From Polaromonas sp. SP1 (GTDB lineage Bacteria; Pseudomonadota; Gammaproteobacteria; Burkholderiales; Burkholderiaceae_C): a stretch of 64,000 nucleotides of DNA. Positions within the stretch are counted from its first letter, which is position 1. Every line of letters starts with the position of its first letter. This document shows positions 55,441 to 63,301 of the stretch, in pieces. The translations under genes were made by a program, and so were the position numbers. Location: assembly GCF_003711205.1 (NCBI RefSeq), contig NZ_CP031013.1:3018501-3082500 (forward strand). The letters run 5' to 3'. The notes under the pieces are model-generated. The model ran no database searches, was not told where the DNA came from, and saw nothing but the letters and a program-made list of their open reading frames with translations.

Positions 55441-56337
55441 ATGACGCTTGCACCCAACCTGGCTTATGTTTTCAGCCACCCCGGCTCGTTCACGCTGCGG
55501 GTGCTCAAGGGTTTTCGCGCCAACCAGGGCCTGCTGCTGGCCGGTGCGGTGGCCTATTACGCCTTGCTGTCCATCGTGCCGCTCCTGATCCTGGTGGCGA
55601 TCGCGCTGTCCCATGTGATATCGCAGGACGCGCTGCTGCAGGCCCTGGGCCGCTACATCGGCTGGCTGGCGCCCGGGCAGGGCAGCTTCATTACCGCTGA
55701 ACTGGCCAATTTTTTGGCCCACCGCGAGGTTCTGGGCTGGGTCCTGCTGGCGACCATGCTGTTTTTCAGCTCGCTGGCCTTCACGGTGCTGGAGAACGCG
55801 ATGTCGGTGATCTTTTTGCACCGGGTGGCGATTCGCCGCCGCCATCTGCTGGTGTCTGCGTTATTGCCGTACTGCTATATCGTGTTTGTCGGCCTGGGCT
55901 TGCTGCTGGTCACGCTGGTCTCGGGCAGCCTGCAGGCGCTGGGTGAAAAAAGCGTGGATTTCCTGGGCCTGCAGTGGTCGCTCAGCGGGTTTTCCGGCGT
56001 GCTGCTGTACCTGCTGGGCCTGGCGGGCGAGGTGCTGCTGCTGACCTCGCTCTACATGGTGATGCCGGTGGGCCGCCTGCAATGGCGGCACGCGCTGCTG
56101 GGCGGCGTCACGGCCGCGCTGCTGTGGGAGCTGACGCGCCATCTGCTGGTCTGGTACTTCTCCACGCTGTCGCAGGTGGGCCTGGTGTACGGCTCCCTCA
56201 CCACCTCCATCCTGGTGCTGCTGAGCCTGGAGGTGGCTGCCACCTTGCTGCTGCTGGGCGCTCAAGTCATTTCAGAGTATGAGCGCCTGGGCACGGCCCG
56301 GCAGGACCAGCCTGCCAGGCCCATGCGGCTGGGTTAG
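55441..56337 (+). CDS. YihY/BrkB family membrane protein
   Basis: A polytopic inner-membrane protein of the YihY (formerly RNase BN/BrkB) family, function unknown. The family start L-R-V-L-K-G-F-R-A-N-Q-G-L-L-L-A-G-A-V-A-Y-Y-A-L-L-S falls within the first 40 residues. About six helices follow, and Y-G-S-L-T-T-S-I-L-V-L-L is near the end. ATG 55441 (298 residues) puts about 12 residues before the conserved region, as usual. In-frame ATGs at 55402 and 55336 are possible but overlap the divergent dnaG promoter region. Confidence 0.82.
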   Translation: MTLAPNLAYVFSHPGSFTLRVLKGFRANQGLLLAGAVAYYALLSIVPLLILVAIALSHVISQDALLQALGRYIGWLAPGQGSFITAELANFLAHREVLGWVLLATMLFFSSLAFTVLENAMSVIFLHRVAIRRRHLLVSALLPYCYIVFVGLGLLLVTLVSGSLQALGEKSVDFLGLQWSLSGFSGVLLYLLGLAGEVLLLTSLYMVMPVGRLQWRHALLGGVTAALLWELTRHLLVWYFSTLSQVGLVYGSLTTSILVLLSLEVAATLLLLGAQVISEYERLGTARQDQPARPMRLG

Positions 56338-56346
56338 AGCACAGCC

Positions 56347-58215
56347 TCAGTCACCCAGCACCAGCCCTTCGCGCCGCGGGTCCGCGCCGCCAAAGAAGCC
56401 GCCGGGCGTTTTCTGGATGGCCTGCAGGCCGCTGGTCATGGCCTGCTCGCGCACTTCGGCGCCGCGGCTTCGCAGTGCCTCGACGGTTGCCGGGGAAAAG
56501 CGCTTTTCTTCCAGGATGCTCGGGCCGTTGAGCGAGGCGAAGTTGGGCAGGTCGATCGCCTGCTGGGCATTGAGGCCCCAGTTCAGCGTGCCGTAAAGCG
56601 TCTTGGCCGTGAAGTGAATGATCAGCGCGCCGCCGGGGCTGCCGCCGCTCATCACGAGCTGGCCTGAAGCCTTGTCGAACACCAGCGTGGGCGCCATCGA
56701 CGAGCGCGGGCGCTTGCCGGCCTGCACGCGGTTGGCCACGGGCTTGCCGTCGGCATCGGTCGGGGCAAAGCTGAAGTCGGTGAGTTCGTTGTTCAGCAAA
56801 AAGCCGCCGGCCTTGCCGGTGCCGCCGTCGGTCATCAGGCGCGAGCCGAACTGGTCTTCAATCGTCGTGGTCATGGCAATCGCATTGCCGTAGCTGTCGA
56901 TGATGCTGATGTGCGAGGTGCCGTATTCAGGCTGGTCGGGCATGGGCGCGTAGGCGGTGGTGACAGCGCCCGGAACGCCCGGTTTGGCGGTCTTCATGCT
57001 GGGGCCGGTGGGCTGGATCAGCCTGGCGCGTTCGCTCAAGTAAGCGGGTGCCAGAAGGCTCATCCAGTTGCCGCCCGGCGCCTGTACAAAGTCAGGGTCA
57101 CCCAGGTATTGCGCACGGTCGGCAAAGGCCAGGCGCGAGGCCTCGGTGTAGAGGTGCAGCCAGTCGGCCGACGGCGTGGGAGACACCGTGCCGGGAACGC
57201 CGCCGGTGCCGGTGACCAGGCCCAGCGTGGCGGCAGGCGTGTTGTTCAGGATGCCGAGGATTTGCCCGACCGCAATCGCGCCCGAGCTGGGCGGCGGCAT
57301 GCCGCAGAGGCGGTAAGCCTTGCCGGCGGCGTTGTAGTCGGAGCAGATCGGCTCGCGCTTTTTGGGCTGGTAGCCGGCCAGGTCGCCCAGGGCCAGTTTT
57401 CCGGGATTGGTGGCGTGGCTTTGCACCTTGGTGACGATGGCTTCGGCAACCTTGCCCTCGAGCAGCGCGCTGGAGCCTCTGGCCGCAATTTGCCTGAGCA
57501 CATCGGCCAGGGCCGGGTTGCGCAGCACAGAGCCCACATCCACCGGATTGCCGTCTGCCTTGTAGAAGTAGGCTGCGGCCGTAGCGTCTTTTTTCAGGTG
57601 CACTTCGCCCTTGAGCAAGGTGTTGAGCCGCGGGCTGACCCTGAAGCCGCCCTCAGCGAGCTGGATGGCCGGCGCAAACAGCTGGGCCCAAGGCAGGCGG
57701 CCGTATTGTTTGTGGGCCATTTCCAGCATGCGCACGGTGCCGGGCGTGCCGACGGAGCGGCCGCCGACCACGCCGTCGTAAAACGCCATGGGTTTGCCAT
57801 CGGCGCCGATGAAGAGCTTCTCGTCTGCCGCGGCGGGCGCGGTTTCGCGGCCGTCAAAAGCCTCGACCTTGCCGCCGTTGGCGTGCAGCAAAAATGCGCC
57901 GCCGCCTATGCCGCTGGATTGCGGTTCGACCAGCGTCAGCACCATCTGCACCGCGATCGCCGCGTCAATGGCGGAACCCCCGGCCTTGAGCACCTGGTAG
58001 CCCGCATCGGTGGCCAGCGGGTTGGCCGCGGCCACGGCGAAGGTCTTGGTTGCCCAGCCGGGTTTGGGGGTGAAGCCCGAAGCGCCTTCCGGCTGCATGT
58101 ACTTGGTGCCGCGCGCCACTTCGTCGGCGGGGACCTGGTAGTTGAACGCGGTGGGGCTGCTGGCACAGGCGGCCAGCAGCGCGGTGGCTGCCAGCGCCGG
58201 GAAGGCGTGTCTCAT
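56347..58215 (-). CDS. ggt: Gamma-glutamyltransferase lipoprotein
   Basis: A 622-residue N-terminal nucleophile hydrolase that cleaves or transfers the gamma-glutamyl group of glutathione. It is made as a precursor and cuts itself at the conserved Thr of Y-G-T-S-H-I-S-I-I-D. The D-N/S-G and G-G-S-P-G-G motifs of the small subunit follow. The signal ends L-L-A-A-C, so it is probably a lipoprotein, which is less common for this family. AAGGA precedes ATG 58215. Divergent from a LysR gene, which may control it. Confidence 0.93.
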   Translation of the reverse strand: MRHAFPALAATALLAACASSPTAFNYQVPADEVARGTKYMQPEGASGFTPKPGWATKTFAVAAANPLATDAGYQVLKAGGSAIDAAIAVQMVLTLVEPQSSGIGGGAFLLHANGGKVEAFDGRETAPAAADEKLFIGADGKPMAFYDGVVGGRSVGTPGTVRMLEMAHKQYGRLPWAQLFAPAIQLAEGGFRVSPRLNTLLKGEVHLKKDATAAAYFYKADGNPVDVGSVLRNPALADVLRQIAARGSSALLEGKVAEAIVTKVQSHATNPGKLALGDLAGYQPKKREPICSDYNAAGKAYRLCGMPPPSSGAIAVGQILGILNNTPAATLGLVTGTGGVPGTVSPTPSADWLHLYTEASRLAFADRAQYLGDPDFVQAPGGNWMSLLAPAYLSERARLIQPTGPSMKTAKPGVPGAVTTAYAPMPDQPEYGTSHISIIDSYGNAIAMTTTIEDQFGSRLMTDGGTGKAGGFLLNNELTDFSFAPTDADGKPVANRVQAGKRPRSSMAPTLVFDKASGQLVMSGGSPGGALIIHFTAKTLYGTLNWGLNAQQAIDLPNFASLNGPSILEEKRFSPATVEALRSRGAEVREQAMTSGLQAIQKTPGGFFGGADPRREGLVLGD

Positions 58216-58325
58216 GGGATATCCTTGAATGTAGTTGTTGCTTGTGGCAGGGCTCTGGGCCTGCGCTGCAAATATATCGAGCGACCCATCGCCCCACAAT
58301 GGCGTTTCGGAGAAATCACTCTTCC

Positions 58326-59258
58326 ATGGAATTTGACAATCTCGATACGCTGCGCGTGCTGCTGGCCACGGCAGAAACCGGCAGCCTCACCGGTGCCGGC
58401 AAGCGCTGCAGGCTGTCGACCGCGGCGGTCAGTGCGGCGATCAAGCGGCTGGAAACCTCGCTCGGTGTGCGCCTCTTTGAGCGCACCACACGCGCCGTGC
58501 GGCCCACGGCCGAAGGCGCCGTCATGGTCGACCATGCGCGCCGCGCGCTCGAGCTGGTGGCCGAAGGCCAGGCCAAAGTCCGCGCCGGCACCTTCGGCCT
58601 GACGGGCAGTATCCGCATCACGGCCACCGCCATGCTGGCGCGCGAAATGCTGGCGTACTGGCTGGCTGAATTTGCCGGCACCCATCCCGGGATTGAGATC
58701 GACCTGCAGATCAGCGATGCGCGTGTGGACCTGGTGCGCGAAGGCATCGACATCGCCTTGCGCAACGGGCCGCTGATGGACTCGACCCATTCAGCACGCT
58801 TGCTGGCGCCGGCGCGGCGCGTGGCCTGCGCCAGCCCGGAGTACCTGGCGCGACGCGGCACGCCGCTGGAGCCGTGTGAGCTGGCGCAGCACGACTGCCT
58901 GGTCTGCCATGTGCGCGAGCGCCGGCAGGATCAGTGGCAGTTCGAGCTGAAGGGCGAGGCCAGCGCGCCGTTTCAGGTGCGCGTGGCCGGGCCGCTGGCC
59001 TGCAATGACGCGTCCATCGCGCTGCAATGGGCGCTGGAAGGGCGGGGCATTGTTTACCAGTCCGAGATCGACCTGATGGCCTCTTTGGCCGGCGGCAAGC
59101 TGGTGCGCCTTTTTGCGGGCCACCTGGGTGAGCCGGCGCCGCTGTACGCCGTGGTGCCGAGCCGCCAGTATGTGCCGGCGCGCGTCAACGAGGTGATAGA
59201 GCGGCTTTCAGCGCTGCTGACGGAGCGGCTGGCAGCGCTGCACCCGATTGCACGCTAA
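58326..59258 (+). CDS. LysR-family transcriptional regulator
   Basis: A 310-residue LysR regulator. The N-terminal winged helix shows L-D-T-L-R-V-L-L-A-T-A-E-T-G-S-L-T-G-A-G-K-R-C-R and A-I-K-R-L-E-T-S-L-G-V-R-L-F-E-R-T-T-R. The effector domain follows (A-R-R-V-A-C-A-S-P-E-Y-L-A-R-R-G-T-P). It belongs to the group with D-I-A-L-R-N-G-P-L, common among regulators of aromatic and oxidative metabolism. Divergent from ggt across a 110-bp gap containing a GCAGG/CCTGC inverted repeat, so it may regulate ggt. Effector unknown. Confidence 0.9.
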   Translation: MEFDNLDTLRVLLATAETGSLTGAGKRCRLSTAAVSAAIKRLETSLGVRLFERTTRAVRPTAEGAVMVDHARRALELVAEGQAKVRAGTFGLTGSIRITATAMLAREMLAYWLAEFAGTHPGIEIDLQISDARVDLVREGIDIALRNGPLMDSTHSARLLAPARRVACASPEYLARRGTPLEPCELAQHDCLVCHVRERRQDQWQFELKGEASAPFQVRVAGPLACNDASIALQWALEGRGIVYQSEIDLMASLAGGKLVRLFAGHLGEPAPLYAVVPSRQYVPARVNEVIERLSALLTERLAALHPIAR

Positions 59259-59264
59259 ACCGGC

Positions 59265-60032
59265 TTAGCGCGGAGCGAGGCGGATCGCGCCGTCCAGGCG
59301 AATGACTTCGCCGTTGAGCATGTCGTTTTCGATGATGTGTTTGGCCAGGCGGGCGTAGTCTTGCGGTGTGCCCAGGCGCGACGGAAAGGGTACGCCGGCG
59401 GCCAGCGAGTCCTGCACTTCCTGCGGCATGCCGAACAGCATGGGCGTGCCGAAGATGCCGGGGGCAATCGTCATGTTGCGGATGCCGTTGCGCGCCAGGT
59501 CGCGGGCGATCGGCAAGGTCATGCCGACAATCCCGCCCTTGGAGGCGCTGTAGGCCGCCTGGCCGATCTGGCCGTCGTAGGCCGCCACAGACGCGGTGGA
59601 GATCAGCACGCCGCGCTCGCCGGTGGCTTCGGGGTCGTTCTTGCACATGGCGTCGGCCGCCAGGCGAATCATGTTGAAGCTGCCGATCAGGTTGACGGTG
59701 ACGGTCTTGCTGAAAGCGGCCAGGCCGTGCGCGCCGTTTTTGCCCACGGTTTTTTCGGCGGGCGCAATGCCGGCGCAATTCACCAGGCCCATCAGCTTGC
59801 CCATGGTGAGTGCCTTGGCCACTACGGCCTGGCCGTCGGCTTCCTGGCTTACGTCGCATTTGACGAAAGCGGCTTTGTCAGCACCCAGCTCTTTGGCGAT
59901 GGCTTCGCCTTTGTCGGCCTGCATGTCGGCGATGACGACTTTGGCGCCGTTGGCCACCAGCATGCGCGCGGTGCCTTCACCCAGGCCCGATGCGCCGCCG
60001 GTGACGATAAATACTTTGCCTGCGATTTCCAT
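59265..60032 (-). CDS. Short-chain dehydrogenase, 3-hydroxyacyl-CoA dehydrogenase type 2 (HSD10)-like
   Basis: A 255-residue SDR that probably oxidises 3-hydroxyacyl-CoA, including 3-hydroxy-2-methylbutyryl-CoA from isoleucine. The nucleotide motif is [10 protein letters not shown] (11-20), D-M-Q-A-D marks NAD preference, and Y-S-A-S-K-G-G-I holds the catalytic Tyr and Lys. Overall sequence follows the HSD17B10-type enzymes. ATG 60032 has AAGGA upstream. A triple-ACGT near-palindrome like LiuR sites lies about 67 bp before it, fitting branched-chain amino acid or fatty acid catabolism. Confidence 0.88.
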   Translation of the reverse strand: MEIAGKVFIVTGGASGLGEGTARMLVANGAKVVIADMQADKGEAIAKELGADKAAFVKCDVSQEADGQAVVAKALTMGKLMGLVNCAGIAPAEKTVGKNGAHGLAAFSKTVTVNLIGSFNMIRLAADAMCKNDPEATGERGVLISTASVAAYDGQIGQAAYSASKGGIVGMTLPIARDLARNGIRNMTIAPGIFGTPMLFGMPQEVQDSLAAGVPFPSRLGTPQDYARLAKHIIENDMLNGEVIRLDGAIRLAPR

Positions 60033-60098
60033 GGTGGTTCCTTGAGTGAGAAGAGAAGTTGAGGTGTTGTGGACGCCGTGTGCGCTTCTTGTGCGACA

Positions 60099-60118
60099 TG
60101 ACGTTAACGTAAACGTCA
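60099..60118. promoter_or_regulatory. LiuR-like operator upstream of the HSD10-like gene
   Basis: TGACGTTAACGTAAACGTCA is a near-perfect palindrome with ACGT repeated three times at 6-bp intervals. This resembles the operator of LiuR, the MerR-type regulator of branched-chain amino acid degradation in beta- and gammaproteobacteria. Confidence 0.62.
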
Positions 60119-60131
60119 ATTATGGCCCATG

Positions 60132-60166
60132 AAAAAAGCCCGGCGCCTTTCGGCTGCCGGGCTTTT
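60132..60166 (-). terminator. Intrinsic terminator of the iron-binding protein gene
   Basis: AAAAGCCCGGC (60134-60144) pairs with GCCGGGCTTTT (60156-60166). On the minus strand six T follow the stem. Sequence is related to, but not identical with, the terminator beside rpoD. Confidence 0.88.
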
Positions 60167-60186
60167 CGCAAAAACGGGGCGCTGGC

Positions 60187-61230
60187 TTATTTGTAGCCGA
60201 CGCGGTCCAGCATCTGCTGCACCTTGAGCTGGTTGTTGCCCACGGCGCTGATGGGGATGGTTTCCGACTTGAAGCTGCCGTTGCCCGAAGGGGACATGGC
60301 CTTGAGCGCAGGGTTGCTCACGCCCAGGCCGGGCACGGCGGCCCACTCGTTGTTGCCGTTGGCAAAGTACTCTTGCGCGCTGGGGCTGGCCAGGTATTCC
60401 ATGAACTTGACGGCGTTGGCCGTGTTCTTGGCGTTCTTTGCCACGGCCGCACCGGCGATGTTCACGTGCGTGCCCCAGCTGTCCTGGTTGGGGAAGACCA
60501 CGCCGACGCGGTCGGCCACGGTTTTATCTTCGGCCGAGTTCGAACGCATGATGCGCGCCAGGTAGTAGGTGTTGGTCAGCGCAATGCCGCATTCGCCGCT
60601 GGCCACGGCCTTGATCTGGTCGCTGTCGCCGCCTTTGGGGTCGCGCGCCATGTTGGCCACCAGGCCCTTGAGCCACTGCTCGGCCTTGGCTTCGCCCAGG
60701 TGCTCGGTCACGGCGCCGAAGAGCGAGAGGTTGTACGGATGGGCGCCGGAGCGGGTGCACAGCAGGCCTTTGTTCTTCGGGTCGGCCAGCTTTTCGTAGG
60801 TGTCCACGTCGGCTTTCTTGACCTTGAGTTTGTCAAACACGATGACGCGGGCGCGGGTCGAAAAACCGAACCAGGTCGTGCCTTCGGCTGTTTCTTTGGC
60901 GCGCAGCTTGGCCGGGATGGCGGCTTCCAGGGCCGGCGACTTGATGGGCTTGAAGAGGCCGTCCACGTCGCCCTTGTGCAGGCGGGCGGCGTCGACCAGC
61001 AAAATCACGTCGGCAGGGGAGGCTGCGCCTTCGGCCTTCAGGCGCGCCAGGATGCCGGCGTCGTCCGCGTCCACGCGGTTGACCTTGATGCCGGTGGCTT
61101 TGGTGAAGTCGCTGTAGAGCTTTTCGTCCGTCTGGTAATGGCGGGCAGAATACAAGTTGACCACCTGCTCCTGGGCCGAAGCCAGGCCTGCCAGCAGCAT
61201 CAGCGACGAAAGAACCACTTTTTTGTACAT
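60187..61230 (-). CDS. Fe(3+) ABC transporter substrate-binding protein (FbpA/FutA-like)
   Basis: A 347-residue periplasmic ferric-ion binding protein. The signal peptide ends G-L-A-S-A-Q-E, followed by V-V-N-L-Y-S-A-R-H-Y-Q-T-D. Tyr residues for metal binding are expected in the N-Y/T-Y-Y-L-A segment (L-T-N-T-Y-Y-L-A-R). The family imports iron after reductase-free capture. No permease or ATPase gene is adjacent, so it acts with a distant transporter. ATG 61230 chosen; a Fur-like box lies 48 bp upstream. Confidence 0.9.
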   Translation of the reverse strand: MYKKVVLSSLMLLAGLASAQEQVVNLYSARHYQTDEKLYSDFTKATGIKVNRVDADDAGILARLKAEGAASPADVILLVDAARLHKGDVDGLFKPIKSPALEAAIPAKLRAKETAEGTTWFGFSTRARVIVFDKLKVKKADVDTYEKLADPKNKGLLCTRSGAHPYNLSLFGAVTEHLGEAKAEQWLKGLVANMARDPKGGDSDQIKAVASGECGIALTNTYYLARIMRSNSAEDKTVADRVGVVFPNQDSWGTHVNIAGAAVAKNAKNTANAVKFMEYLASPSAQEYFANGNNEWAAVPGLGVSNPALKAMSPSGNGSFKSETIPISAVGNNQLKVQQMLDRVGYK

Positions 61231-61269
61231 AACTTCCCACTTTCTTACAGGTGTTTTTAAAGCCCGACG

Positions 61270-62253
61270 ATGATAAAGCAAATAAGAATCATTCGTGAAA
61301 GAGTCCCTACGCTTACCAAGTCTTCGCGGGGGCAGGGGCGACTTGCCGGGTGGGGCCTGGCGATGGTTTTGTCAGTGCTGGCCGGTTGCGCCACGGTGCC
61401 GTCCGGCCCGGCCGCGCCTGTGGCGACGCCGCCCGCAGAGGCCAGCAAAAAGCCGGTGCGCATCGGCCTGGCGCTGGGCGGTGGCGCGGCGCGAGGCTTT
61501 GCCCATGTGGGCGTGATCGCGGTGCTGGAGGAGGCCGGCCTCAGGCCGAACCTGGTGGTGGGCACGTCGGCCGGCAGCCTGGTGGCGGCGCTGTACGCCA
61601 GCGGCAAGACCAGCGCGCAGCTGCAGCAGACGGCGCTGAATATGGAAGAAGTCGCCATCACCGACTGGATGCTGCCGATCTTCGGCCGCGGCATGTTTCG
61701 CGGCGATGCGCTGGCCCGCTATGTCAACGACCTGGTGGCCAACCGGCTGATGGAGAACATGGCCATCCCGCTGGGCATCGTCGCCACCGACCTCAACAGC
61801 GGGCAGGCGGTGCTGTTCCAGCGCGGCGACACCGGCTCGGCAGTGCGGGCGTCCAGCGCGGTGCCGGCGGTGTTTGTGCCGGTCAAGATCAACGGCCGCG
61901 AGTATGTCGACGGCGGCCTGGTGTCGCCGGTGCCGGTGCGCTTTGCGCGGCAGATGGGTGCGGATGTCGTGATCGCAGTCGACATCTCCAGCCCGCCCGA
62001 AGCCAACCCGGCCGGCGACACACTGCAGATCCTGCTGCAGACCTTTGCCATCATGGGCAAAAGCATCAACCAGTACGAACTCAAGGACGCCGATGTGGTG
62101 GTCCGGCCCTCGCTGGCGGGCCTGAAAAGCGCGGACTTCTCGGCGCGCCAGCGCGCCATCGATTCGGGCCGCGCGGCCATGCTGGCGGCCTTGCCGCAAT
62201 TGAAGGCCAAACTGGAAGCCGCGGGATATGCGGTGCAGAGGCCGCAGCCATAG
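61270..62253 (+). CDS. Patatin-like phospholipase lipoprotein (RssA-like)
   Basis: A 327-residue patatin-domain protein. The oxyanion motif is G-G-G-A-A-R-G-F, the nucleophile G-T-S-A-G-S (Ser near residue 102), and the dyad Asp is in V-D-G-G-L. A hydrophobic stretch ending V-L-A-G-C at about residue 39 looks like a lipobox after an unusually long basic n-region. If the ATG at 61270 is right, the Fur box overlaps the start of the gene; another start near 61363 would leave too short a signal. Likely a periplasmic or membrane esterase. Confidence 0.85.
   Translation: MIKQIRIIRERVPTLTKSSRGQGRLAGWGLAMVLSVLAGCATVPSGPAAPVATPPAEASKKPVRIGLALGGGAARGFAHVGVIAVLEEAGLRPNLVVGTSAGSLVAALYASGKTSAQLQQTALNMEEVAITDWMLPIFGRGMFRGDALARYVNDLVANRLMENMAIPLGIVATDLNSGQAVLFQRGDTGSAVRASSAVPAVFVPVKINGREYVDGGLVSPVPVRFARQMGADVVIAVDISSPPEANPAGDTLQILLQTFAIMGKSINQYELKDADVVVRPSLAGLKSADFSARQRAIDSGRAAMLAALPQLKAKLEAAGYAVQRPQP
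61278..61296. promoter_or_regulatory. Fur-like box
   Basis: GCAAATAAGAATCATTCGT matches the Fur consensus GATAATGATAATCATTATC at 12 of 19 positions, with the AGAATCATT core kept. It precedes the iron-binding protein gene on the minus strand and also lies inside the first codons assigned to the patatin gene. Confidence 0.6.
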
Positions 62254-62260
62254 CCGTAGC

Positions 62261-62336
62261 GCTATTTGCTATTCTTTTGATAGCTTCTTGCCCAGGCAGC
62301 GATTGGGCTGGAGGCCGATTTGGCTTAAATTCTGGC
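62261..62336. repeat. Small dispersed repeat, copy 7 (most complete)
   Basis: GCTATTCTTTTGATAGC (62268-62284) is followed by CTTGCCCAGG and GATTGGGCTGGAGGCCGATTT (62301-62321 region), the full two-part arrangement. It lies in the 235-bp gap between the convergent patatin and phasin genes. Confidence 0.75.
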
Positions 62337-62337
62337 C

Positions 62338-62368
62338 AAAAAAAAGCCCCATCTTGCGATCGGGCTTT
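62338..62368 (-). terminator. Intrinsic terminator of the phasin gene
   Basis: AAAGCCC (62343-62349) pairs with GGGCTTT (62362-62368); on the minus strand the stem is followed by eight T in total, counting the pairing ones. It lies about 120 bp past the phasin stop codon. Confidence 0.85.
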
Positions 62369-62488
62369 AAGGGGTCCGTGAAATGAATTTCGGAAGGGAC
62401 CCGAGGAGACAACTGGTCTGAAACCCTGTTCAGCTGAACAGGGCCTGCGAAAGCAGCTCCATGAACGGTAGCGCCGGGGCGCCGGTGC

Positions 62489-63034
62489 TTAGCGCTTTTT
62501 GGCGGCAGGCACTTTGGTGGCGTTCACTGCGGAAGCGGCCACCGTGTTGAAGTTGGCTTCAGCGATGTCGCTGGCTTGCTTCACGGCTTTCTGGACCGAC
62601 TCAAATGCGTTGTTGGCGGCGGCAACGGCGCTCTTCAGAACAGCCACAGCGGTTTCGGAACCGGCAGGTGCGTTCTTGGCGGCGTTGTCGACCAGGCCGA
62701 CGAATTTCTTTTGTGCGTCAGCGGTCTGGGCTTCGAAAGTCTTGCCCAGGTCGGCGCCGGCGGCGGAAGCGATGTCATACAGGTGACGGCTGTAAGCGGC
62801 GGTCTTTTCAGCCAGGGGCTGGACCAGGCCGGCTTGCAGGGCCATCAGTTCCTGTGCGTCTTTCACGCCCATGACAGCTTGCGTGTGGTTGGCGGTTTCA
62901 GCCAGGGCAGCCTTGGTGGCTTGCACATTCAGCTCGACCAGCTTTTCAACGCCTTCGAAGGCTTTGTGGGTCAGGCCAAACAGGGTTTCGATGTTGGCTT
63001 TGTGGGAAGCGAGGACTTGTTCAGCGGTCAGCAT
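62489..63034 (-). CDS. Phasin family protein
   Basis: A 181-residue granule-surface protein of the PhaP/phasin_2 type, which coats polyhydroxyalkanoate granules. It is almost wholly helical and Ala-rich, with the family pattern [19 protein letters not shown], then [13 protein letters not shown], and a Lys-rich end. ATG 63034 gives the usual N-terminus (M-L-T-A-E-Q-V); the frame extends upstream without a start site. The promoter region has repeated motifs that may be regulator sites. It implies PHA storage. Confidence 0.9.
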   Translation of the reverse strand: MLTAEQVLASHKANIETLFGLTHKAFEGVEKLVELNVQATKAALAETANHTQAVMGVKDAQELMALQAGLVQPLAEKTAAYSRHLYDIASAAGADLGKTFEAQTADAQKKFVGLVDNAAKNAPAGSETAVAVLKSAVAAANNAFESVQKAVKQASDIAEANFNTVAASAVNATKVPAAKKR

Positions 63035-63060
63035 AATGAATCTCCAATATAGGTGGTTAA

Positions 63061-63178
63061 GGGTCAACTAAGGGTCAACTTGGGTCAACAGTTGCTTTGC
63101 GCTGAATTGCTGCACTGCAACATGAGCCCAAGTATAGGGAATACCCGCCCCATTGCAAGCATTTTTTGCTGCACTGCA
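63061..63178. promoter_or_regulatory. Repeated motifs upstream of the phasin gene
   Basis: GGGTCAAC occurs three times with 10-11 bp period (63061-63068, 63072-63079, 63082-63089). The 13-mer TTGCTGCACTGCA occurs twice, 59 bp apart (63107-63119 and 63166-63178). Spacing near multiples of the helical turn suggests a regulator such as PhaR, but the known PhaR consensus is only partly matched. Confidence 0.45.
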
Positions 63179-63301
63179 CCAATTTAGAGGCCGAGCCCTA
63201 TTTGGCGCACTAAAACAGAGTGCAAAAGTATCCAGATTCGGCCTTTCCACGGCGCTGAAACCCTTGGGCCACAATGGCTAAACCCCTACCGGATTCCCAC
63301 C

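Noticed and set aside
63068..63274. A 68-codon minus-strand gene upstream of the phasin
   Set aside because: No domain or ribosome-binding site, and the region is better explained as the phasin and deacetylase promoter region.
63274..63301. ATG at 63274 as the start of the deacetylase-family gene
   Set aside because: It is out of frame with the conserved protein; TTG at 63302 is the in-frame start.
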